Both the position numbers and the translations under genes were made by a program. DNA of 64,000 nucleotides, taken from the NCBI GenBank assembly GCA_964020155.1, contig OZ026566.1, positions 2,526,789 to 2,590,788 of the forward strand, written 5' to 3'. Positions 20,434-33,193 of the stretch are shown piece by piece; within the stretch, counting starts at the first letter, position 1; each line of letters opens with the position of its first letter. The notes beneath the pieces were generated by a model that saw only the letters and a list, made by a program, of their open reading frames with translations, was not told the DNA's origin and did not search any database. Origin of the DNA: Chondrilla cf. caribensis (Eukaryota; Porifera; Demospongiae; Chondrillida; Chondrillidae).

Positions 20434-23400
20434 TGTAATGGGTGTGTGTTGTGTCTATGTACTACATGTAATACGTATATGCTCAACAACCAATATCCAT
20501 ACACAGTAAATCTGAACGGTAAAATTCATGGGTACATAAAGTTCCTTAAGCACACTTATATTGAAGCCTACTACTAGAAACTGTGATATACAGTGAATTC
20601 ACGTTAATCTGCCACCATGTTATCTGCCAAACCTTCTAATCCGCCACAATTTATGTGTTATACATTAATGAGTATTCACTGGATTCAGTCATTGTTCCTC
20701 AAACATCCACATATTCATTCCCATCCCATTCTCTGCCCTCAGGGCTAACAGTGGATGGCTGCTACATCCCCTACTTGGTCAAACTTTCAAGATTTCTCAG
20801 ACAGGTGGGGAATTCTCCAGCCCTCTCAGTATCTCTGCTAGTGTGGGCTTAATACCTCCCATGAAGTATAGCAAGTTGAAAGCAAACAACAGGAAACTAT
20901 CTGCCAACAGCTTCCTGTCAGTAGTCAAGGTTAGTGTGCTATGGCCAATGCTGGACTCTTAACTCCTATACTGTACTGTACATGTCCACATGCCAAATGA
21001 AGCAGTCAATACATTCACATGTACGTACACACTACACAGTTGTTAATCTCCTGTCACATGTACACACTACACAGTTGTACATCTCCTGTCACATGTACAA
21101 ACTACACAGTTGTACATCTCCTGTCACATGTACACTCTACACAGTTGTACATCTCCTGTCACATGTACACTCTACACATTGTACATCTCCTGTCACATGT
21201 ACACTCTACACAGTTGTACATCTCCTGTAACATGTACACTCTACACAGTTGTACATCTCCTGTCACATGTACACTCTACACAGTTGTACATCTCCTGTCA
21301 CATGTACATACTGTAGATACTTGTGTTTGGACCGGGTGGATTGCCTCTTTGGATGGACAACACTGATCCTGCTCATTTAGCTGGCTGTGTAGCTGATTGG
21401 GGAAACTATGGTGTCAGCCTGCATCCACGGGAAGCCAATGGCATGGAAGAGGACTCTGCAGGGAGGAATTACAATGTTGTGTCCGAGCGGGATGGGGAAA
21501 TCCCTACATCAGACAAGAAACGGATACTTATTCTCATTGTGTTGATCAGTTCTCCTAGCACTGAAATTCTTATGATAGAAAGACTGAAGTATATCTCAGG
21601 TATGTATACATTTGTTTTCTGTATTGTACAATAATTATTGTGTGTACATGCATGCATGCATGTGTGCGTCCATGTGTATGTGTGTGTATATGTGTGCGCA
21701 TGTGGCATACATACGTACATATTGCTTTTTGTAGAAAAATAGTAGAGGTTACAAATAATGTACAATAATAAATTAATTGCTGACATGTGTACTTAACCAG
21801 ATACAGTATTCATATTAATTTTGTGTGACTCTATTCACCACTCACACACCATACAGGGTGGTTCTCATGTTCATTTGTTTTTTGTCATATTATATCACCT
21901 GATGCAAGCTGGGTCCCCAGCAGTTGGTTGTTTGTTGCTTGTCACCTATCAGGTGTGAAGTGTGAATTGTGCTTGTGGCTGTCTGTCCACTACTCAGATG
22001 CAAGACAGAGACTTCAAAGTGGTTCAGGTGATGTTCTCACCCAGTGCAGTAAACAATGCAGATTAGCCAGCCAGTCTGTACTAAACAAAATCTTCTTCAA
22101 TTACACTAAAGATCAGCAGGTACGTATATACATACAGTATGTATGTGTGTACTATAGCACTGCACAAAACCATTCCTGCATTAGCTGGGAGCTGAGCGAA
22201 GTGAATAGTATTTATTAACATACATTGTATATGTAGTGAGTAGGGTACTGAAGTATTTAGCGAGTTGCACTGTATGACAGTGTGTTTTATGGATCCTGGA
22301 TATACTGTGATGACCAATGACAAAATCACTGTTGCTGGACACCGAGAGGTCTGAAGTACCATCAACTGTGGCACATGCATACATCTGTATTTCGTGCTAA
22401 TATCTATTTATGGACCCTGGGTAAGCTGTGGTGACCAGCAACAAGATTTCTGTGGCTGGTTACAATTAGGTCTGTAGCACCATCAAAGTGTTTTACACAT
22501 GCACGTACGTCCATCTGTATTTATCCGAACTCAAGTACTTGGGATATTCTCCTCTGTCTTCACAGCTCTCAAAGACCATATCCACTGCCCTGCCCTGTCT
22601 CTCAGGTGCTATAGCCTCCATTATCTCTAATTCAGAGAATGAGATGTTTCGTTCAAAGTGTTTGGCTATTTTAAGAGTGAGCATTGTGTCTGCTAACATC
22701 TCATTATTACTGTTCAAATGAGCTTGCATTGCAGGAGTTAACACCCAGTGCCGATATCTATGATTTGAGGTTCACAACATGTTGTACAAACACGTTGTGT
22801 ACACATACCTTTATTGCAAGTTTAACTTATGATTTGTGGGATATTTCTACCACCATTTGTACGTACTACAGTGTGTATGCAGTATATAATGTATTATTAT
22901 TATTAGTAGTAGTAGTAGTAGTAGTATTATAATTATTATCATTACAGTCCTGTATATTATACATGCAGAACTGCAGACAGGGGTCTTCAGTACAACCCCA
23001 CCCCCCACCCCTCAGACTATTAGAAATTCAGTGTCCCTGGTCTCATTTAGGGCCGAAACAAGGTTTTCTGAAGTTTCACCACTCGATCTGTACCCTACCT
23101 GTACATTTGCACTTTCATATTATATTAAATTGAAGTCCTTCTGAATCCTACACACAGACATGTACGTATGTTGTATAATATATTATACATATTCCAGCCA
23201 AAAAGTGCTATTACTGTGTAAGCGTCTTCCTCTACAGCCCATGAGGGATGATCAAAGCAGATCAGAGAGCACTATACGCACAACAGATGATGCTGAAGTC
23301 AACATAGAGGATGAAATAGTCAGCGTAGCAACGGAGGAAAATTTGAAGGAGACCATATTATTTTCCTTGAATAGGTTAACAAAGTACCCTGGTGCCTTAC

Positions 23401-24610
23401 AGAGGGACTTGCTCCTTGTTGGGAGATGCACAAAGGCACGTACTTTATTAATATGTACGTAGATATGATACATATTAACTCACTAGTAGGCAAACATGTA
23501 CCACATACGTATGTGTGAATGTTTCTTAACAGTTATACTTAATCTCAATTATTATCTATTTTACTCCTTTAGAGAAACATTCCTTGCATGCAAAGTACAT
23601 CCCCTCCCTTATCGTACAAGGAAGTGGAAAAAACAACTTCAGTCAAACAGCAGAACGACCTTAATGGCCATGGGGAAAATGCTTCCTCCAGAATAATGTT
23701 CTCTGGCAAAAGTGCCTCGCAGAATGCAACCACAAAGTCATACTTATGCAATCATTTGTCGAGGAAGAGGAGACAGAATCAAAGTGATGATGAGACCACC
23801 CGTGATGGCTACCCATCGGAGCCTCAGTCGGTTTCACAAAGAAAGTACCTGCCATCAGATGACCAACCCTATTTGAATAGCATTGATGTGTGGTCCCCTG
23901 GTTTGTCTGCACCCTTGCTAGGTGATCCCTGTGGTAGTGTAAGTCCTACTGCATCACAGAATGTGTCCCAGACTTTTGAAAGCCTGGGTACAGGAGATCT
24001 GGTAGTCTCAGAGGAAAGCGGAGAGAATGGTGTCCTGGTAGATTTGGAATATGATGACATCACCCAGGTCAGTGATTCTGAATCGTCATTATCACCAGGT
24101 AACTTGACATTCAGTACTGAGTTTGGATCAAATGGTGAGTCGGAACAAGACTCTGGCTCACTTGTTTTCCAACCAGGAGTAAACCCTCAAAGATGTTCTA
24201 AGCAGGTCTCTGCCCCCACTCCATCTATAGTGCAAAGTGAAGTACACCCTTCAGTGTGTCATGACCAAGATTCTCCTTCCAGTCCTTCTATTCTACAAAA
24301 TAGACAGTTCTGTATCCCTAGGTGCGAGTCCCCACAACTCAACACCACTACTACACCACACAAAGGTTCAAATACAGCTTTGGATGGATCAGATTCAACT
24401 TTTCTTGAAGAAGAATCATATTGTCAGAATATACCAGCTGTACCCATGGAGGACACACTGAGTGATTTTGACAGTCTAACAGAGTTGACTTTATTCAAAT
24501 GTGATGACAAGCCTTCAACATTCAAGAAACTACAAAAGATGAAAAATGAAAGAGAAAATACATCATCGGAGTCTGACACACAATTTGATAGTGATGACTT
24601 TCAATGGTGA
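18309..24610 (+). CDS. TOPOVIBL-like protein (meiotic topoisomerase VI subunit B-like; C11orf80/MTOPVIB)
   Basis: Exons inferred: 18309-18338, 18401-18521, 19676-19884, 20180-20346, 20743-20929, 21317-21599, 21953-22119, 22566-22676, 22735-22769, 23198-23435, 23573-24610; phases agree, 861 residues. TOPOVIBL partners SPO11 to make meiotic DNA breaks. Identification is by remembered similarity to the human family: a VKILVFGPGGLPLW block followed by a conserved W-x-x-Y (DWGNYGVSL), a hydrophobic strand (RILILIVLI), then a helical segment SGAIASIISNSENEMFRSKC that matches the human transducer helix in pattern. The last about 350 residues are Ser/Asp-rich and look disordered, ending DSDDFQW. In mammals the extreme C-terminus binds REC114 through a tryptophan. 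The first short exon and the last-but-one junction (a GC-AG intron, AAG|GCACGT) are the weakest calls. A different uncharacterised family is not excluded. Confidence 0.72.
18956..19090 (+). mobile_element. MITE family B (pogo-like ends), 3'-truncated copy
   Basis: Starts TA-CAGTGAGATCTCTCTATTA and shares the internal GGACACAGAATGGTGTCCTT with the 175-bp copies at 33578 and 58109, but breaks off before the right terminal repeat. In a TOPOVIBL intron. Confidence 0.8.
20347..20430. repeat. (GT)n starting at a 5' splice site
   Basis: The TOPOVIBL exon ends at 20346 and the intron starts as an uninterrupted GT repeat of about 42 units. Confidence 0.93.
21017..21310. repeat. Minisatellite, 35-bp unit, about 8 copies
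   Basis: Unit contains CACATGTACACTCTACACAG followed by TTGTACATCTCCTGT. Lies in a TOPOVIBL intron and runs almost to the acceptor at 21316. Generates spurious ORFs in all frames. Confidence 0.97.
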
Positions 24611-24693
24611 CAATATTAATAAATAATAATATTACAAAATTAATATTTAATAACAACGTTAACGTTGTTATGATATATTGTAAATTATTTATT
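24611..24693. terminator. Shared 3' end of two convergent genes with palindrome
   Basis: Only 83 bp separate the stop codons of TOPOVIBL (+) and the DUF445-like gene (-). The + strand has AATAAA near 24620. A perfect 22-bp palindrome, ATAACAACGTT/AACGTTGTTAT, spans 24650-24671. The two 3' UTRs very probably overlap. Confidence 0.6.
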
Positions 24694-26935
24694 TTAAATC
24701 CCAACTGATTTTAAAATAACACCGAAAATAACACCCATAAGACACCCCCACACTATGATCCAGTCCAGCTGGCGAAAGATGAGGTTGAACAAGACCTTCC
24801 TTATTTTCTTCTTAGTTAAGTTCTCCATTCTCCAGGACAAGAACTTGTCCATCTCACCTCTGAGCTGCATGCTGCTGATAGTCTAGGTTGGGAGGGAACA
24901 AAACAGGCTGAGTTATTGAGCAGTGCATCAAACATAACAGTAAAAAACTCTCCAGGTTGAATAGTCCTCCATAATATATACTAACATATCATGAATGTGT
25001 GTGTGTCCGTATGTGCATGCGTGTGCGTGTGTGTGCATGTGTGTGTATGTGTGCATGTGTGTGCGCGTCCATCCATCCGTCCATGTGTGTGTGTGTGTGT
25101 TTGTGCGTGCATGCATGCGTGTGCGCATGCGTGTGTGTGTGTGTTTGTGTGTGTGTGAGTGCGTGTGTGCATGTGTGTGCATGTACATACAATCCACTCA
25201 TTACCGTGTACTTGACAGCAAATAATTGTGTATACTGAACGCTTGCCTGCAAAGTACATCTCAAGTGTGGACATTATATCTCAAGCGCAACTCAAGGTGG
25301 ATAGTACATCTCAACCATGGAGATCTTCATACACAACCTGTCCTGTAATATCTCATTGTACTATGCACCACATCTCCTTATTTTGAATGATATTTGATAC
25401 TATATAAACCCCACCTTTTACTAAGGCTAGTTTAACATAGATAGGAAACATATGGACATATTGTACTGTACACTTTTATGCATACGTATGTATGTATTTC
25501 GGTAAAGGAAATTCACATCTACATCCAGAAACCTATACAAGTGTAAACACAGACCTGCTGTGACTCAGACAGCTCCTGAATGACCACAGGAGCAGCTTCT
25601 GCACACAACATGAGAACAAAAGGCTTGACCAGAGAATACAGCACGTCATGCTCCAATCCCATTTCCCTGAGGAAGTGCCCCTCGGGCTCTGTGTATATCT
25701 GTGACAGCTCAGCTATGACCAATAGTTCCACTTCCCTTGAATTCACAGCTGCTGTAATGCTCTCCTCAATCTTAATGTTGGTAGAAGCTTTTTGCAATTC
25801 TTGGGAAATGTACCTTTCGAGAAATTCCGAATCACACAGTAGGTTTACAACAACTTCTTTGATGATCCACCTTATTTCTTTATGTCGTCGCTGTACAACA
25901 CTGCGGCACAAAGAAACGCATTAGCTGAAAGGACACAGGTATGTAAGTACACAAAACACTCATGACACTGAAACCCTAAACCCATCCAACAAAGATACCA
26001 AACATCTTATTTCATTATGTACACCAGACACAACAACACACACCACTTAACACACATTTTAATAGATTGAAAACACAATTATAATACATATGTTAGACGC
26101 TGTTAGCAAGTACTCAACCAATATGAAATGTTTCTGGTGTCCTGTGAATATGCTCCATACATGTGCAATAGAGCTTGCCTTGTCGGGTTATCTAAGAGAT
26201 TTAACACTGCCTGTTGTACTAGATAATAGTGGCAGACTTAGCAAGGTTAAATCAGTACACAGAAAGACACTTCCGGGTCTTCCCTAGGGATCTGATAATC
26301 GTGTGGGTAATTATAATATTTTAGTCACAGAAGACAAGCCAGACACTACAGAGCAGTACAAGCTGGATGCTTCCATGTCGACATAATCCCGTTTTGCCTA
26401 GTAAAACGGTTTAGCTCTAGCATATATCAAACAGACTGAACATGTACAAACACAAAGTATCAGGACTACAGTAGCCACACATACTGAAAATATACATACA
26501 TACTGGCACACAGCACAGAAGACCCCAGTACACTCAAACTCACGCACATCCTGGGATTACTGGTATGCCGTAAAACAAGAATAAATTAGCCAGTAGATTG
26601 GTCAAACCACTGACAAATCCTAACAATCCCATGTGGAACAAATATTTGGAGGCTATATGAAGGGAAAGAATGGTGGAATTTGCTTGTCCGCTGTTATTTC
26701 CCTCTAGACTCTTTTCAGATATGAAAAGCAGAAGTGACACGAACATGAGAAACAAGGTGAACCACAGGCTAACTGCCGCCTTGTTCAAAAGGAAAATTTT
26801 ACAACATCTGAAGCATTTTCGGAGCATCAATGCCTTTCTGGTGAGTCTGGTTGTTGTCAAATCATCTTCATCATCAAGGAGGTGCTCGTCCAACTCTTTG
26901 AGGAAAGCATAATCCTCAGACTTCAACAATCCACT
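24694..26935 (-). CDS. DUF445-like membrane protein (5' end unresolved)
   Basis: Three exons on the minus strand: 26935-26544, 25900-25555 and 24882-24694, with agreeing phases (donor GC|GTGAGT at 26543). About 308 residues are visible. Exon 1 has an acidic N-terminal part, a hydrophobic segment (WFTLFLMFVSLLLF), then GLTNLLANLFLFYGIPVIPG. Exon 2 opens QRRHKEIRWIIKEVV. The pattern of a membrane turn with TN..A, a P-rich loop, then RR..E and LL...FLERYI is that of DUF445 (PF04286), as is a final helix (WIIVWGCLMGVIFGVIL) before the stop. Function is unknown. The first exon is missing: a candidate start at 27280 (MSQCYKFQ) joins only through a weak donor. The gene converges on TOPOVIBL and diverges from Artemis. 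Confidence 0.68.
25000..25186. repeat. Degenerate (GT)n/(TGCA)n tract
   Basis: GT-rich simple sequence with many TGCA and CATC interruptions, inside the intron between the last two exons of the DUF445-like gene. Source of several spurious Cys/Val or His/Thr ORFs. Confidence 0.9.
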
Positions 26936-27943
26936 CTAAAATTCACAAATGGGGAACATACACAATGACATTGAACATTAGGACTCAGCTAAGGTGATTA
27001 TAGTCACAGGTGGTGAGACACCTTCAGGTCTAATGCTGATATCAAGACAATTGGCAAGTGAGTCTGGTCACACATGACTAATATCACTTGTGGTCGAGTC
27101 TGTTCTGAGTGTCTACAACTGTACCGCCTGGACATACAGACATGGGTCACCTGGTCCTGTACGTAGTGTTAGCAGGTATGTAGCTACATACATATGTTCA
27201 TTCCAGGTCACAGTTATTTGGCAGGTCAACCTGGAACGGTCGACGAGGGAGCTTGGAATTTATAGCATTGGGACATTCTAAACAATGAGCTACTGATACA
27301 AGCTTCGTCAACGTTACCTCCACAAACGGATGATTCAATGCTCGAAGATACCTGTCCACAACTCAATATTAACTGTATGGCCCGAAGGCGTCCATTCCAA
27401 GTTACCCCGTCGCTCCCTACTCTCCAATTCGTACGAACTAGCTTACAGGGAGAAATACGAAAAGGAGCGAGGAGTGCCACTGTACAGCATGTGTGTAATG
27501 TAGTGCCTGTAATACCAAAGAGGCACGACTCGAACTGCCACGGATCTACCACTTGCGATGTACAGCAAAACAGGCAATAGATTCAGCTGGACTCATACTA
27601 CAACTCTGACTAGCTATTGTCCAGCTATTGTATTACAGTATATAGTATTGAGAGACAGGCTTTCGATTTCAGGGTTACCTTTAAACTTGTTAGGGATTCC
27701 TCGGTAGTCGGACTGTCTAGGGTAGACGGCTTCAGTAATAGACTTTGCGTTACAGCGTTGAAGTTTCGGCGTAACTTCCCAGAAACAGACGACATGCCGT
27801 ACAAGGATTTATGAGGGGGCGTGTCTTATATGAAAATGGCTACCGATTTAAATCCTGTTGTAGAGTACCATGGTTGTATTTACTTGTTGTCAGTTGATTG
27901 GAATACTAGTACTGTATAATCTTTCACTTATATTTATGAAATA
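26936..27943. other. Upstream region shared by the DUF445-like gene (-) and Artemis (+)
   Basis: Should hold the missing first exon of the DUF445-like gene and a divergent promoter. The 27226-27552 minus-strand ORF (108 codons) has no family look beyond its last few residues and is not called. A segment at 27810-27880 is a plausible Artemis 5' UTR. No repeat recognised. Confidence 0.4.
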
Positions 27944-29182
27944 ATGAGTTCGTTTAATGGAAGAATTATTGAACTACCTGGAGTAGTTGTAGACCATTTC
28001 GTGAGTGGTAATCTAAAACTAGGGAAACTCTTCTTCTTATCACACTGCCATAAAGGTACGTACCGTATTTATTTCGTTTGTACGTGGTTGGATTTCCACA
28101 TTGGCTTTTGTTATGAATACAGCATTTAGTTATTCGCATCAGCCGTAGATACTATGCATTAACCAGCACAGCATGCGTGCACGTACTACGTACTTGCCAT
28201 TTTGCTCGATGTATGCTGTATCCTCGAGCTTCATCCCCACCCCGTCTCTAGTATACTTAATTAGTATATGCAGTATTTCCCGATATTCAAAAGTTGTACG
28301 AGTTTGAAGAGTCCCAGATCGTGGTGTAGAGTTGATTTTCACTTTGTGATGGAATAGTTAACTTCTCTCATTGTGAACCTGTATAGCATATAGTCTGGGT
28401 GTGTGACAGTCATTTCATTCTTTCCATGCAGACCACATGGAAGGACTAACTGCACCCAACTTCTGTACTGTCTTGCAAAACAGGTTTGTACATGTGTACA
28501 GTGTTTTTTCAGTTGCCCAGTCCACGCCATGTCAGGTGACGAGTATGGCATCCGCTCTCTGTAGGAACACACACCTGTACTGCTCGGAGGTCACAAGGGC
28601 TCTGTTGAGATGTGATCCTGAATGTAAAGCTTTGGTGCCATATCTGGTATGTGCTGTATGTTACTGGAGGTATCCAGTCCTTTCTGGGCCTGTGTGTTTG
28701 TACCCTGTGTTCGAGAATGCATTCAGTCTTACTTGTGTCTTTTGTGCTTAATAGTGGCTTTTCTACCCCATGAATACTTTGTAATTTATATATCCTGGTG
28801 TGGATTGGTGCTCATGATATACCTATGAGATACATGTATAGCTCTTAGGGTGTGGATTAACACTGTTACAGCATCTCTAAATCACGTTTTTTGTAGAAAT
28901 CTCTGCCCATGGAGGAGCCTGTTACTCTCCCATTCCCTGGGTCAACAGGTAGCACACTGTCCGTGGTCCTCCTGCCAGCAGGACACTGTCCTGGATCAGC
29001 CATGTATGTACAGCATATCTACATTGATATATGTGGACACTTGTGTATGTGTACAGAGTGTCGTATGACTGTGTGAGAATAGAATGAAAAGTGCACTCAC
29101 TCATAATGTGAGGGTGTCTTGTTATCCGTCAGCTTTGAGCTACATACTTGGTTTTGTGCATGTGTAGTATGCTCCACCTACT

Positions 29183-29266
<84 letters not shown>

Positions 29267-29312
29267 TACATACATGTTCATTCCTACGTACATGCAAACT
29301 ACACACACGCAT

Positions 29313-29391
<79 letters not shown>

Positions 29392-29612
29392 CGCATGCTG
29401 CATGTAAGCATCTTTAGAAGCAATTTTATTTGTGTGTTGATAGAATTCGAATTCTGCGGATGTATTTATTGAGGCGGTATTCACCTTTATCATCCTATGT
29501 GCTTGACTGACAAATAGTAAGGTAGTCCATCAAAATTTTATTCATCCTTTCAATGTGCAGGTTTTTATTTCAGCAAGGAAAATGTAATGTTCTTTATACA
29601 GGTGTGTATAAT

Positions 29613-29667
<55 letters not shown>

Positions 29668-32023
29668 AGTACATATGTACACATGAATGTACACAGAGAT
29701 GCTCATTACAGAAGATAAACAAAACTGTATACTGCTTATTTCAGTCCGTGTATAGAAATTTCATTACAATTGCTACATCATTGTATGTGTAGTACCTATG
29801 TTGTGTTTTCTACATTTTTAGGTGATTTTCGACTGAGTGTGGATGACCTTCAACGCCTGCCTGCTCTGCATTGCGGAAAAAGGTCAGTCAACTCTGTGAG
29901 TGGTACAGTCCTGTCAACCAGTCCCAAGTTTGTCTCTCAATCCTCAATTCCACCAATGAGCAGACTCTGGAAAATGGTGGATGGAACCAGATATGGGACA
30001 GAGTTGACAAGACTTTTTGTACATATTATACATGCATTAGTATTACATACTGTATGTACACACCATGTACATACGTACATATGTAGGACGCTATGCAGTA
30101 TAGTTTGTCGATGTACACCTGTGTTATGTCTTGTGATGTGTAGGGTTTTGGACCTGGATTCACTGTACATAGACACCACATTCTGTCATCCCAATGTGGC
30201 CAGCCTACCATCAAGGGTATGTACGATGATGGTACAGTGATGACTATACATAGTTGTGTGTTTGTTTCAAATGATTCATCTTGGCAATATTAGGTGAAAA
30301 CAGTTCCTAGTTTTCTTCACACTCAAATTGTTCTGTATTTGCACACAACTGTATTATCACAACACTCTTGTTTGTACATACACACAGCATACATCAAGTG
30401 CTAATTGTATATGAAACAATAATTGGTTCTACAATTCCCATGTAAAGAGGCAAATGCCTCTTTCCTCCAACCATGGCCATTTATTGTACACAATAATACC
30501 ATGTCAGACATACTACATCCTATAGTGTATGTTGTGTTGGTGTAGGAAACCTCAAGAGATGTGATCCTTCTTTTAATGGAAGAGTGAGTCTCATTTACTG
30601 CCTTTCGCCGTTCTCTCTCTCTTGATCTCTTCGTAAACTCTTCCTTTGCTCTCATTGTTTCACGTACATCCATAGTTGGCTGGCTAAGAGTAGTCGCCAT
30701 GTGGTACAATTGGACTGCAGTTGTTTTGGATTTGAGCATATCTTCCTCGGTGTGTACCAGAAGTTCAACATGAAGGTGAGTATTTGATGTAGTGAGCAGC
30801 TGCTATTGCCATTGTAGATGAGTATCTTACCTTCAACCTTATAAGTAAGTAAGTAATGATTATTTTATTCAGAAGGTTTCCATCAGCCAGATAGGCCAGT
30901 CTACCTGGGAATCCTGCTGCATAATCACACAAATAAACCAACATCATTCATGAAACGATGATTGGTTTTCAATTTTGATATAGTGGAGCATAATGTTGTT
31001 CACTTAATTGTGAGTTGTTGTAAACATTTTTATTTTAGTGACCTTCTTGCCTGTATTGATAGGTTCATGTCAACCAGTGGAGGTACCAGGCCTACCATGA
31101 GATACCAGCTGTTTTGGGTTGTCTGACTGCAAATGGAGGGGACACCAGAGTCCATGCATGCAGGGCAAATGTGTGTACTTGATGTCCTGTACTATACATA
31201 CATACATATGTGCGTGTACACATGTACAGTATATACAGTACATATGTATCATACTCAGGACTGTGCCATATACGTATACTATATGTACTATGCTTCACAC
31301 TATCTGTTACTGTATACTGTATAGTGGTAAAAATTCACGAGTTTAAAATTTCATGTTATTCGTGATTTGACCCAATTTGCAAAATTTTTTGTGTGAAATC
31401 ACTACAAGCAAAAATATTAAACATAAGTGCGAAATATTCACATGCAAATCACGAAATTAATACCATGAAATGCTTGTTTGAGCACAAAATCATGAAATTT
31501 TCTCCTGCGAAATTATTCCGCTATACTGTATGTATGTCAATACTGTATACTTACTTCACACTGTGCAGTGCATATACAGTATACATACATACGTACAGTA
31601 TCTACTACACTATGGAGAGTATGTCATATACTCTCGTTCCTCACACATTGCATCTGTTCATGCATCATGTGTTCATCTGGTGTGTGTCTTGCCTTCTTAG
31701 AAAGGCTCAAAGTACGGAAAAGGTCTTCCCTGTGGAGCTCATGGTAATGGATTCACTGGAGACCATCCACATGTTCTTAGAATCAAGCCTTCTACTCAGT
31801 GGTTTGCTAGGCATTCTGCCAAATTTGATCAGATAAAAATGTGAGTTCTGAGAATTGAGTGTCTAATGTATTTTTGTACAGCCATATGTACTTGCTACAT
31901 TGGTGGAGCTACAATAGTTGAAGTCTTGATTACACATTTTAATTAATGATAGAGTGGGAATTGATTTGAAATCCACTATTGTAAGTGGTTATCACCAAAG
32001 ACACATGTACACTCACTCACACA

Positions 32024-32089
<66 letters not shown>

Positions 32090-33193
32090 CGTACACACAT
32101 ATGCACACACGCACGCACGCACACGCACGCACACACACACACACACACACATCACACACCACACACATGCACACACAGTGTTGTACATACTGTATATTGT
32201 AGTACATATGTACATACTCACATTTATTAAAAATATACGTACATGATTATAATGTTATTATACATTCTTTATGTACATAACTTGGTTAAACACAGAGTAA
32301 TAAAAATTTCTCCTTGTAGATACATTGTCGAATTTCACTTCTGGAGAGTTCTGCATTCAATGCATGCAAGTTTTAGTGAAGTACGTACATACTTCATGTC
32401 TGTGTTTGCACTATGAGTGTTCCTGCGTGTCCTCAATGTACATATGCTACAATGCAGTAATTGTTCATATATACGTATTACATGATGGTGATCTACTTAG
32501 ATTCGGGAATTTGTAAAGTATCTGAGACCGAAATCTGTTGTCCCTTGCGTTGTCACCCCATGGGATTTGAATGCAATGGATGTTACAAGGAGAATGAAAG
32601 ACCTTGTACAGCACTCTTCATTTTGTAAAAGGACCAACACAGTACAGCATGTGTCACACAGTTCAACAGCTAAGAAGCCGTGCTATTCTGATGATGACAT
32701 TGAGCCAACTTTGGAAAACGAGCGTGATTTGAGAGCTAGTGATGTTTCCAAGGCAACACTTCCATGCTTGATGGCAAACAGTCCTGAGGGGAAGAAACTG
32801 AGTCTCAGTCTATCCCCTATTCGTTCACCTCTCTGTCCTCAAAAGTGCATCACTTCAAGTGATGAGCACAACCAGACATCCCTTGAGCTGTCTCTGTCAG
32901 AGGGTAACAGTGGTAACCACTCTGATCGTTTGCAGCATTCTGAAGTACAGAAGACATCGTCGGACAGCAATGACTCTCACACGGTTTCAACATTGAGGAA
33001 GATCAACAAAAGCACTCAGACAAGTGACGAGGTAATAGACTTGACACAGTCCTCTGTGCTCAGCAGTGATTCTGATGTTACATTTGTGGACGACAACTTT
33101 GAACTAGGCTCTCAGGATAGCTCCAAGTCTTGGTTTCCACCTACACCAGAAGCCAAGTTGTCAGTTAAGACTATTGCATTTGAAGACATTTAG
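27944..33193 (+). CDS. DCLRE1C: Artemis nuclease (DNA cross-link repair 1C)
   Basis: Thirteen phase-consistent exons: 27944-28055, 28432-28483, 28565-28646, 28897-29003, 29561-29601, 29822-29882, 30144-30216, 30546-30583, 30676-30775, 31063-31170, 31701-31840, 32320-32380, 32501-33193; 555 residues. Artemis is the metallo-beta-lactamase/beta-CASP endonuclease of non-homologous end joining. It starts MSSFNGRI, as in the family. Metal-site residues visible: H34-C-H36-K-D38-H39 (motif 2), H112 in AGHCPGS (motif 3), D133 in YTGDFR (motif 4) and D162 in YIDTTFC. The beta-CASP part has [20 protein letters not shown] and RIKPSTQWF, and closes with the [13 protein letters not shown] block that matches the conserved C-terminal strand. 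The last about 200 residues are Ser-rich and low-complexity; the tail is shorter than in human (692 residues). Confidence 0.95.
29188..29395. repeat. (CA)n arrays in Artemis intron
   Basis: Two long CA tracts (29188-29264 and about 29301-29395) separated by about 35 bp of unique DNA. Confidence 0.97.
29613..29665. repeat. (GT)n just after a 5' splice site
   Basis: Begins about 11 bp after the Artemis donor at 29602 (which itself reads GTGTGTATAATG). Confidence 0.95.
31314..31530. mobile_element. Diverged MITE related to family A
   Basis: Ends TACTGTATAGTGGTAAAAATTC and TCCTGCGAAATTATTCCGCTATACTGTA are recognisable variants of the family A termini. The middle has lost most TTTTCGCGGAT subrepeats (some as ATTCACGA). 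Looks like an old copy or a sister family, in an Artemis intron. Confidence 0.6.
32021..32176. repeat. (CA)n array in Artemis intron
   Basis: Long CA repeat with GCACGCA interruptions toward the right. Confidence 0.96.

Noticed and set aside
20655..20852. Frame reading GLTVDGCYIPYLVKLSRFLRQ
   Set aside because: Looked like an exon, but the adjacent frame (ANSGWLLHPLLGQTF onward) joins in phase to both neighbouring TOPOVIBL exons without needing a 37-bp intron.
27226..27552. 108-codon minus-strand ORF
   Set aside because: Low-complexity promoter-region reading with no family similarity; only its last about 15 residues could belong to the DUF445-like first exon, and the donor there is weak.
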